A stretch of DNA of 64,000 bases from Gnetum montanum (lineage: Eukaryota; Streptophyta; Gnetopsida; Gnetales; Gnetaceae). The first letter of the stretch is position 1; every line of letters begins with the position of its first letter. The position numbers were made by a program, and so were the translations under genes. Under the pieces are notes generated by a model, which had not been told where the DNA came from, searched no databases, and saw only the letters and a program-made list of their open reading frames with translations. Below are positions 1-8,886 of this stretch, in pieces. The stretch is from contig MNCI01028772.1 of the NCBI GenBank assembly GCA_015680685.1, positions 37,170 to 101,169 of the forward strand. Reading direction: 5' to 3'.

Positions 1-492
1 TTTATTGTTTTCTTAGTTAATATTTCTTTACCATCATTTACTATTCTTGTTGTTAACTGCTAAATGAGTATGACTTAATCACGAGCATTTAAGTGTGACT
101 ACTTGGTAACCCAGTAGCATACCTAGGATCTATGCTTGGTAATCCCAGTAGTAGTCGTGCACGAGGTCCAAGATGTGTATGAATGACTAAGGAATGGATG
201 CTCATCGCACTTAGGCTAGCTTAGACTTCATTTTCTATTGCTCATTAGTTTAATTAAGATTATTTTCCATTGTCTCTAGGAGTAGCACTAGTTTAGGATA
301 ACATCATATGCCTCACTCTGGACTAAACCATACGTGACAAAGCAAATACTAGTCCAGGTGGAAAGACAACGAACTGCGATCAACGTGTAACTATCTAGAT
401 ACCACAACTAGCTTGTTCATGGAGTTTGACTGGATCGTGCCTGAACGCTCATATTTGTATGGTTGAGTGTAGGGGTACTTCGCCACTCATCA
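1..492 (+). repeat. 5' LTR of element A (3' portion)
   Basis: Aligns colinearly with 12365-12856 and ends in TCATCA, the same terminus as the 3' LTR. It contains R/U5-side sequence only; the U3 and TATA box lie upstream of the window. About 40 of 492 positions differ from the 3' LTR by eye. Confidence 0.93.
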
Positions 493-493
493 T

Positions 494-511
494 TGGCACC
501 ATTGCTGGGGA
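494..511 (+). promoter_or_regulatory. Primer binding site of element A, tRNA-Asp type, decayed
   Basis: The 18 bases TGGCACCATTGCTGGGGA start two bases after the LTR end. They match the complement of the plant tRNA-Asp 3' end at 15 of 18 positions. The three mismatches are exactly where the intact primer site has CpG, each now CA or TG, as 5-methylcytosine deamination would give. tRNA-Asp priming is known for Athila-type elements. Confidence 0.85.
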
Positions 512-637
512 CTGTTAGTCTTACATGCGTCATCTAACCTTAGTAAAATTATCATTCATGTCATTGGAATGGACCCAGGATAGTAACATTTACGCATGCT
601 AGGCGGATTAAAGTAAATAGTAAGGTGCATTGGTTAA
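512..637 (+). other. 5' untranslated leader of element A
   Basis: Lies between the PBS and the gag start codon. No ORF, hairpin or other feature that I can support. Confidence 0.6.
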
Positions 638-2520
638 ATGGATCATCTAACATCCAATATATCTTCTTCTCATAGGCGAGATGTATCCAACCCACCAATG
701 CCACAAGAATGTCAGGTGGTATACAAGCATCCCGATGAATATGTCCTTGACTTCACATTCATCCTACATCAAGATGAGCATCTGCGATAGTGGGACATGG
801 AGGGCAACATCATATTTCCACTTGACCGAGCGACTCTTGGAATGCTATTCCACAATCTTACCAGACTGGGCATCTAGGACCGTGGAGTGGAGTATGTCAT
901 GGAGGACCATGACTATCGAGACTATCGTCCCAATGAGGCTCAACGAGCACAAGATTAGTAGCAAGCAGAAAGATATGAACACTTGAAGGGGAAATAATTT
1001 AGTAACCCCTTATTTTTGCAAGGGCTGCAGGACGACGAGGAACCCATCTTTCATGATTCCCATTCGGCCAAACTTCCCCTGGGGCAGCAAATCCTTCAGT
1101 CCATCATTCAGAACAAGCCTCCAAGTGATTGAGATCCTCAAGAGGATGGAGGATCATGTAGCAAGGATGGGCAGGATGATCAAGGCCGTCATCAGGGTAG
1201 AGGGGGAGATTGACACCGGAGCGATGGTGACTCCTCTCCCTCTTCTCCATCCTCTCGCTCCCCTATACCTTCATCCAGTTCAGGCTCTGATTGTAATCGG
1301 GGTACAAAGGAGCGAAAGGACAGTGGTTGAAAGGATCGAAAGGGACAACAGGAGGAAACGCATGACCAATCGCATGGGGCTCGCCATCATGAAAGAAGGG
1401 GTAGCTGAAATCGTCGCAGACATAATGGTCCTTAGCAGGACTATGACTCGGATGAGCTGTTGTTGGCTACTTAGAGCATGCTCCAGATCGCCGAGGTAGT
1501 TCAGATCCCTAGTAGGCATGTAAAGGATAGCCAGATCAAGCACATCGATATGAACAACATCCCCAAATTTGAAGGGAGATACAATTGTGATCCACAAAAT
1601 CACCTATAGGCATTCCATGATGACTGCACCCTATAGAACATTGACAATGATTGGAAAAAGCTGAAGCTATTCCCTCACACACTCATCAAGGAAGCAGAAA
1701 GTTGGTACTGGTCCCTGAAACCAGAATTAATTAGAAGATGGAGTACGATGCTTAAGATTTTCAATGACAAGTACCAAACGTACTCTAGAGTGGCAAACAT
1801 GAGATGACAAATCCAAGGTTGGAAGCAAGGGAATCATGAACCCTTGGATGCAGCCATGAGCAAGTATTATTCATTGTTGCATCGATGCCCTAGTCATGGC
1901 TACTCTTGGCAGGAATAGCTTCTCCACATCATTGATGGGCTTCGCTTTAAAACATGAAAGACCCTTGGTGTGTACACCCAGGGATGACTGTTGGAACTAA
2001 GGGTCCATCAACTGCAGTGCCTCATTGAGCAGGTGGCCAAGGAGGAAGGGGAACTTAGAAAGAAGGAGAGTGCAAAAGAATTTAATCACGATGCCTCCGT
2101 CAGAAAGAGGGAGGTCCGATTCTGTGACGAGGAGGAATCACCACTGGAAGCAGCGGTGAACTAAAAGACCTTGCCATTACAAAAGTTTGCATATAAAATA
2201 TCAGCAAAGGTGGATAAGATGTGGGACTCTTTGGAAGAAAAATTCCAAAGTGTGCTGAAAATTGTAGAAATGTCTAGAGAACAAGGTAATGATCATGATT
2301 GGTGTAGAAGGAAGGAAGCTAAACGTGCTCAACATAAGGGTAAGGGCAAAGTTGCTATAGTAGAGCAAGTTGTAGACTCTAACACTAAGGATGATGATGA
2401 ATGTGACATATGCCAATATGAACATCCTAAGGGATGTTGTCCTATGGTGTCACATCTTCAAGAGTTTGGGGTATACACATTGAATCCTTGCTTGGAGAAG
2501 AGGCAAACACCTTGAAGGTT
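638..2520 (+). pseudogene. gag: gag of element A (capsid and nucleocapsid), broken
   Basis: Structural polyprotein that would form the virus-like particle. I start it at the ATG at 638 because that frame gives an N-terminal region (PPMPQECQVVYKHPDEYV) shared with element C's gag. The Retrotrans_gag-like core is at about 1560-1960: WYWSLKPELIRRWSTM, then DKYQTYSRVANMR, then YYSLLHRCPSHGYSW. A CCHC-type knuckle (CDICQYEHPKGCC) is at 2402-2440; its spacing C-x2-C-x3-H is one residue shorter than usual, and B has the same spacing, so this may be a family trait. Broken by many stops, mostly readable as CAG, CAA or CGA turned into stop codons, and by frameshifts. Confidence 0.85.
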
Positions 2521-3039
2521 GCCTTACCCACAAGGCAACCCAAGGCAGTTCCACCAGCAACAAGGATACTATCCAAGTGGAGCGCCACTGCAACCTTACG
2601 AATACTTCCAGTAGTGGTAGCACCCACAAGCATGGGGGATGCCACCTCCAAGGCAGCAGTACTCTTACAAACAACCAGATCCTTATGGGTACTACATTCA
2701 ACAACCGGTCTCTCCATGGGACTCTTCCAATCATGTGACCTTTCCAAGTTATTACCATCCCCAGAGTATTTTCGACCTCAATCTCCATCACCCAAGGGGG
2801 AAAGCCCACATCTCTTCTTTCCTCCATCACTATCTCCTGCCACTCCTTCTTCACAACATCCCACTCAGCTACCACCTACTCCACCTATGTAGGGAGAGAT
2901 ACCATCACAGCCACAACAACGAAACGCTACGAGAGTTGTCAACCTACATCCAACACCTTAGCCGAGTGGATAGGAATCCAAACCACAAAAACATCCCTTT
3001 TTCTGGCCCAATAATCTAAACATACCCTCACATACACCT

Positions 3040-3522
3040 ATGGCCAGTGCCTCCCAACCTTCAAGCACCTCCACTATTCCACCACTTGAGCAACCTTCAA
3101 GCCAACCAGACTCTGATGTCCAAATGGTCATGCTCACGCATGCCATGACTGACTGGATCAAGGTAGGGCATCTTCACCAAAAATTGACTAATCTGGGAAG
3201 CCCCCTCATCTATCTTCAGGTGGCAAGGAATGAACCATGCAAAGCTCTTCTAGACTTGGGGTTAGGAGTTAATTTGATCTCTCATGATATGTACAAGAAC
3301 TGGAACTTTCCCTCGCTAAAGAAGAGCAACATTCAGCTCAAGCTAGCAGACCTGTCCATTACCATTCCCTTGGGATTAGTGGAGGACATTGTGACCATCA
3401 TTTGTGGGTGGTCATATCCTGCTGACTTCCTGGTCATCCATGTGGAGAACTACAAGGGGAACTTCCCAATCATAATGGGAAGAGCTTGGCTGAGCACAGT
3501 GGATGCACGACTAGGACTTTGA
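3040..3522 (+). pseudogene. Aspartic protease region of element A
   Basis: Open for 160 codons. A Ser/Pro/Thr-rich linker is followed by a retropepsin-like fold: IYLQVARNEPCKALLDLGLG, where DLG (D at 3253-3255) stands in place of the catalytic DTG, then GVNLISHDMY, and a C-terminal FPIIMGRAWLSTVDAR that matches the ILGRPWL-type box. The protease would cut Gag-Pol. The Thr-to-Leu change in the active site suggests it was inactive before or after silencing. It lies in a different frame from most of gag; the shift is near 2790. Confidence 0.8.
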
Positions 3523-3744
3523 GATCTCTTCCTTGAAATTTCAAAGAAAAATCCTTTTGGAAAGATTGAGAAGAAGCGCATTCCATGCATCGTGTACAGT
3601 GACTCAGGGTGCAATTGTGTGCAAAAATTATGGTCCGCTAAGTAGACATCCATTCGAGCATGCAACCAGTGTACCGAGAAATCACCAATTCAACAATGCT
3701 TGTACGCAGCAACCACCAACCAAGAGGGCACCCAGTGGCTAACA

Positions 3745-5400
3745 ACTGATCTTGCTAGCAGCGCATTATGCATGGAACCATCTGAGGGGCTTGTACAAGC
3801 CTATGTAGAAAGCATGGATGAAATGGAAGAGGTTCATTAACAAGTTTCCACTGTTGATGACCATGATGATTGGGGGAAGCTGCAAATCCCTGAAAGCTTC
3901 AAATAAGAGCCCCTAGAGCTCAAGTCTTTACCAGCTCACTTGGAATATGCATTTTTGTGAAATGGAAAGCCAATAATTATCAATGCCATCCTTGCTCCTA
4001 AACAAAATAAGAAGTTGCTGAAGGTGGTGAAAAAATGGGATGTTACGTTTGCATGGTCCTATCCTAAGTTAATTGGAGTTGATCCTAGGTTCTGCCAGCA
4101 TCAGATCTATATTGACCCCTCCATGAAGCCATGACAACAGCCACAAAGACGATTGAACCCCAAACTGAAGTAGGTTGTCAAAGATGAAATCGAACAGTTG
4201 CTGAAGGCAAGGTTCATCTATTCTATCGCCGATAGCAAATGGGTCAGCCCACTCATTATTGTGCCAAAGAAAGATGACAAGTGGAGGGTCTGTATTGACT
4301 TTCGATTACTTAACATGACTACCTTTAAGGATCACTTCCCGCTCCCATTTGTGGACTGGGTGTTGAACACCATTGTAGGGCACCGCTGTTATAGCTTTTT
4401 GGATGGTTATAGTGGCTATAACCAGATCCAAATTGCACTAGAGGACTAGGCCAAAACAACTTTCACAAGTCCATGGGGGACTTTCGCATACAAGAAGATG
4501 TCTTTTGGCTTGTGTAATGCGCTTGCTATGTTCCAACGCCTCATCCTCAGCATCTTCCAGCAACAGATCGGTAATGGGGTAGAAGCCTTCATGGATGACT
4601 TCTCTACCTATGGGGCAATGTTTGAGCAAGCCTTGGACCATCTTGATCAGGTTCTGCAAAGGTGTGTAGACATTAATTTGCAACTCAATCAGTAGAAAAG
4701 CCATTTAATGGTCCAAGAAGGCATTTTGCTAGGGCATCGCATCTCAAAGACAGGGATTAGTGTGGATCCTGAAAATATCAGGGTCATCCAAGGAATCACT
4801 CGACAACCAAGCACTCTAAAAGATGTTCGATCATTCCTTGGCCACACTGGTTACTACCGGTGCTTCATTAAAAACTTCTCAAAGATTGCCAAGCCATTGG
4901 TAGAACTTACAAACAAAGATGCTTCATTCATTTGGACCAAGGAATGTGAATTTGCATTCCAATTGCTTAAAAAGAAACTCATAGAAACTCCAGTTCTATG
5001 GGCACCTGATTGATCCAAGCCCTTCCACATCATGATGGATGCATCTAATTATGCATTGGGAGCTTTGTTTACACAGTGTGAAGATTAGAAATGTCCATAC
5101 TATATCCACTGTGCAAGTCAGAGCATTGTGGGTGCTCAGCTTAACTACACCACCACTGAAAAGGAGTTGATGGTGGTGGTGTTTGCCTTGGAAAAATTTT
5201 GACACTATGTGCTCTGATACAAGGTGTTCATGCATACTGACCACAGTGCTATTCGGTTCTTGATGAATAAACCAATGGTGAGCCCCCGCATCATCCGGTG
5301 GTTGGTGATTCTTCAAGAGTTTGATCTCACGATGGTAGACCAGAAGGGGACCAAGAATGTGGTGGCTGACCACTTGTCTCAGTTACAATGGGATGATGCA
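3745..5400 (+). pseudogene. pol: Reverse transcriptase and RNase H of element A
   Basis: An N-terminal pol region (ELKSLPAHLEYAFL, then TFAWSYPKLIGVDP and QRRLNPKLK) precedes the RT core, as in Athila/Tat pol. RT motifs: WVSPLIIVPKKDDKWRVCID, LDGYSGYNQI, SPWGTFAYKKMSFGLCNA, the catalytic FMDD at 4588-4599 (intact), and VRSFLGHTGYYRCFIKNFSK. RNase H follows: DASNYALGALF, TTEKELMVVVFALEKF, and HTDHSAIRFLM, with its acidic residues present. In-frame stops at 4447-4449, 4693, 5011, 5086, 5200 and 5216 are mostly explained by CAG-to-TAG, TGG-to-TGA or CGA-to-TGA. The reading frame is otherwise kept over about 1.2 kb. Confidence 0.93.
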
Positions 5401-6769
5401 AAAGAGGAGGAGTCCCTCTCCAACCAATTTCCAGATGAACTCCTCTTCACAGGTGCAGTTGATCCGCAAGTGTCCAAGGAATCCCCTTGGTTCAGCCACA
5501 TCCTCACCTACCTCACAACTCAGGAGTTGCCTAAGGAGTGGGACCATAGGCAAAAACAACAGTTTCTCCATAAGGCCAAGCACTTCATGGAATCAACAAT
5601 CACCTTTACAAGGTGTGTGCAAATGGCTTGGTTCGATGGTGTGTCCCTGATGATGATACAATGCACATCCTCCAAGATGCTCATGAGGGTCCTTTTGGGG
5701 GCCACTATGCTAGATGCTGCACCATCATTAAGATCCTACTTACAGGGTATTATTGATCCACAATCTTCAGGGATGCACAATGGTTCACCCACTCCTGCGA
5801 ACGATGCTAGAGAGATAATGGGATGATGGCATGGTTGGAGGGACCTCAACAGTGGATCCATCCACTGGAGCCCTTTGACATTTAGGGCATCAACTTCATG
5901 GGGCCCATCACACCCCTATCAAACAAAAAGACGTATATCATCATAGCTATGGACTACTACACAAAGTGGGTAGAAGCGGCAGCCATCGTCGATTGTTCTT
6001 CAAATACCGCTGCATGATTTGTTCAACAAAAAATCTTCAACAGGTTTGGAGTGCCACGTGCACTCATCTTAGATAATGGCACTCATTTCATAGGTGTCAC
6101 TTTTTGAAAACTCATGCAACACTTGGGGGTCACGCATAAATTCACAACACCCTATACCCCCAAGCCAACGGGTAGGCTGAAGTTACCAATAGGGAGATCA
6201 CCAAGATCCTCACTCGAACCATCAACAAATATAGGAGGGATTGGAGCACCAAACTTAATGATGCCCTTTGGGCCTATTGCTCCACTTGAAAACTTCCTAT
6301 AGGGTACTCTTGCTATGAGTTAGTGAATGGTAAGAAACCAAAACTTTCAATCTAGGCAAAAATCTGGACACTATCCACTACTAGTGACTTAGGCCTTGAC
6401 CTACCACTAGCATAACGTGAACGACTCATCAACTTAAGTGTGCTAGATGAGAATTGATTAGTGGCCCTGTCTTCAAATGAGATCCACAAGGCCTACAACA
6501 AGAAAAGACATGATCTTAAGATTCGAAAGGTTAGATTCAGATGTGGAGACAAAGTGTTGTATTGGAATCCCTCAGAAGTACCACAACCGACTAAGTTCCA
6601 AATGCTGTGGGAGGGACCTTACATTGTCTCCAAGACCTTCCCATCTGGGGCCTTACTTATCCACAAACCTGAGGACCCCAAATGAACATAGTTAGTCAAC
6701 CAACAACAACTGAAACCTTTCTGTGAACTTCACCTCACCAGTGCTGCCACCTCATCATCACCCGGTTAG
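5401..6769 (+). pseudogene. Integrase of element A
   Basis: The N-terminal HHCC zinc domain is intact (AHEGPFGGHYARC, then SCERC). In the catalytic core the first acidic residue is lost: GINFMGP at about 5886-5900 has Asn (5892-5894) where the family has Asp. The second Asp (LDNGTHF, 6072-6074) is kept. The Glu lies 36 codons further (6179-6181) but is out of frame because of a one-base deletion near 6173-6175. The C-terminal SH3-like region (FRCGDKVLYWNPSEV, LWEGPYIVSKTFPSGALLI) ends at the stop at 6767-6769, before a spacer. A frameshift near 5590 separates it from RNase H. It would insert cDNA in the nucleus. Confidence 0.9.
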
Positions 6770-8355
6770 CCATGCTCCATTTTTCACGTCTCCTCCTTTT
6801 CACCCAATCGTGGGGGAGACTGTCATCACTGCTAATCCATTCCACTACATCCCTCACTATTTTGAAATTTTTGTTTTACACTTTTTTATTTTTTTTAACA
6901 TCGTTCATACGTTTGCTTATTCTTGTCAATTTTTCCTTTCTTTAATTATTTTCTATTTCTTTATGTGTGTTTCATTTTCAAGTGATTGCTAATGCGTTAT
7001 CTTATTGTCATTAGGTGTCTGGCGTGAATGGTTTTCGTTGCGATAGGTCATGTACAATAATCCACCTAGTTATCTGGCTCTTGCCCTCACATTGTTGTCC
7101 TTGGACTTTACATTCATTTTCAGCTCATAAAATCGGTAGTGAGTCCATGTCATCCACCCATTCACCCACTCCATGGTTTTCCTTTTGTTGGAAACATGCA
7201 ACCCCTTCAGTTAAAAACATCCTAATTAATGTGTGACTTGTGTAGTTCCTAGACTCGGGGATGATCCAATGGTTGGAATCGTGTGTGACTTTAAGCGGAA
7301 TGCAACATTCATCTTCCTCTTCTATCCCCGAAGTGGCCGATGTGTCCTTATGGATTTCCTACCACTCCACGTTCTTCTCCCCAAGGAAGCTCCTGGGAAA
7401 TTTGACCTTGCATGGTGTGGTCCTCGCCAAAAACTTCAAAATTTTTTTTAAAAAAGAAATAAACATGAGGATTCAAAGCACACCCCTTGGTCGAATGCAT
7501 GCAAACAAGCATGGGTCTTTGCATGGTGTGGTTCCCACGAAAGCACGAAAAAAAATCAAGTCATCACTCTATGGGAATTCAAAGCACACCCCTTAGATTG
7601 CCTCTCACGGGCTGCAAGCACTAGTTATGGGACTTCCTTCATCCTCTCTAACTTGGTCCCGTTTCACTTCCTTCCTCTCATGGTTGTTAGAGTGGTGGTT
7701 CTCTGTAGGTGCATCCCTGCCTACTTGGGGGATGGCTAGGGCTTTGTTTGTTACAGCAATGTCACTGTATGCAGATGGTTTTGGGTTTGAACTTAGGAAA
7801 GGTTCTACTGGATCACTTAACCATAGCTACACATGGGGTTTTATGTTACCGATGGTCGGAACTCCCATTCTCTCGTTTCTCTCTTCACCCATTTCTCTCT
7901 GAACTCACCTCACTTCCTGTCTTATATTTTGAGAGTTCGTCATGATTTCCATGGACTCCTCATGCCTTGGCAGGTTCACTTGGATGGGCATCTTAACTTA
8001 CGATCACCATTTCTTAATCCCAGATCCCATGGACTCTGGTCTTAAGGATATGCAAGGGCTATTAAGGCTATGGCTTGCTATGGGGAGGACTCGTGTATTC
8101 TTAGTCTCACTCGTTAAGCACCCCCCCATCCTTTTGATTTCGTGGTTGATTATTTTCATGTCCCATCGCTCAATTTCTTCCCTACAGAGTTCTTTTTTCC
8201 ATGTTCTCCTACCTTTGACTCTTTTTCTAGCCCAAGTTACCTTCCTTGTGTCCTCGATCACATTCCTAGTCTCTTACACTCTACAACTGCCCCAATTTGG
8301 CATTTTAAACTTATTTTTTGGGCTTTTTATGGGTTGGTCAACGCTGGTCAATGGG
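6770..8355 (+). other. Non-coding spacer between integrase and the ORF3 promoter in A
   Basis: About 1.6 kb with no credible gene; several open frames of 70-160 codons occur, but none shows a recognisable domain. It holds a PPT-like GTGGGGGAGA at 6810-6818 soon after the end of pol, and an imperfect tandem duplication at 7407-7597. Confidence 0.6.
7407..7597 (+). repeat. Imperfect tandem duplication, ~108-bp period
   Basis: Two units share TTGCATGGTGTGGT (near 7409 and 7520) and ATTCAAAGCACACCCCTTRG (near 7471 and 7577), giving spacings of 106-111 bp. Confidence 0.8.
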
Positions 8356-8460
8356 TGCAACACCCTGTGTATACGGGGCCTTGTATATGCAGCCCCCTAC
8401 GTATACGTGGCCATGTATGCATGGCCCCGTTGACATAGTGCCCAACCCCTATATATATGG
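8356..8460 (+). promoter_or_regulatory. Putative internal, LTR-like promoter of ORF3 in A
   Basis: Four short GC-rich near-repeats of about 16-20 bp (GTATACGGGGCC, GTATATGCAGCC, GTATACGTGGCC, GTATGCATGGCC) end in a 23-base block at 8420-8442. That block matches the LTR U3 block at 12072-12094 at 19 of 23 positions. A TATA box, CCTATATATATGG, follows at 8448-8460; the LTR TATA box follows its block at a similar distance (5 versus 8 bases between). It is about 430 bp upstream of the ORF3 start. Promoter function is inferred from this resemblance. Confidence 0.6.
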
Positions 8461-8635
8461 TCATTGTGCTTGAAATATTTATCATTTTGCAAACAAATTG
8501 GGGGGAGATTTTGCCATTTTTTCTGCCTAATATCTTCCCGAACACCTACATTCCATTGCACATCTATATCAATTGATCCTTGCCCTCTTGAGCACCTAGA
8601 GGTATGCTCTTAGTCATGGGGGGTGAAGCCTATGA

Positions 8636-8677
8636 GTAATTAATTAATCAATCAATCAATTAATTAGTTAATTAAGA
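8636..8677 (+). repeat. TAAT/TCAA simple repeat
   Basis: Low-complexity run of TAAT and CAAT units in the presumed leader between the internal TATA box and ORF3. Confidence 0.85.
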
Positions 8678-8874
8678 CTTCGCACCTCTAAAGGGAAGAA
8701 AAAAAACAATAAGATTAAACTCCAACTTATTCCTTGATTGTTTTTGGCTCTACCCATGAATTAACACTCCAGGGGACTTAATGGGAGGCTTGTGCCAACA
8801 ACATAACTTAGTTGAACTGAGAAGGTGTATAAGGACCAATTTGGCTACTTATGCATGGTCTAATGGGTGGTTAT

Positions 8875-8886
8875 GTTTGATTGCAG
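8875..8886 (+). promoter_or_regulatory. Putative 3' splice site directly before ORF3 in A
   Basis: TTTGATTGCAG is followed directly by ATG. The same arrangement occurs before ORF3 in B (GATTGTAG then ATT, at 16650) and E (GATTGTAG then ATG, at 62823). Spliced mRNAs are known for the env-like ORFs of some Athila-type elements; use here is inferred. Confidence 0.6.

Noticed and set aside
1053-1499. 148-codon open frame and its antisense partner in A's gag
   Set aside because: Shadow frames; the frame continuous with the shared gag motifs is the one from 638.
7942-8433. 163-codon open frame in A's spacer
   Set aside because: Overlaps the GC-rich promoter repeats, has no recognisable domain and no counterpart seen in B.
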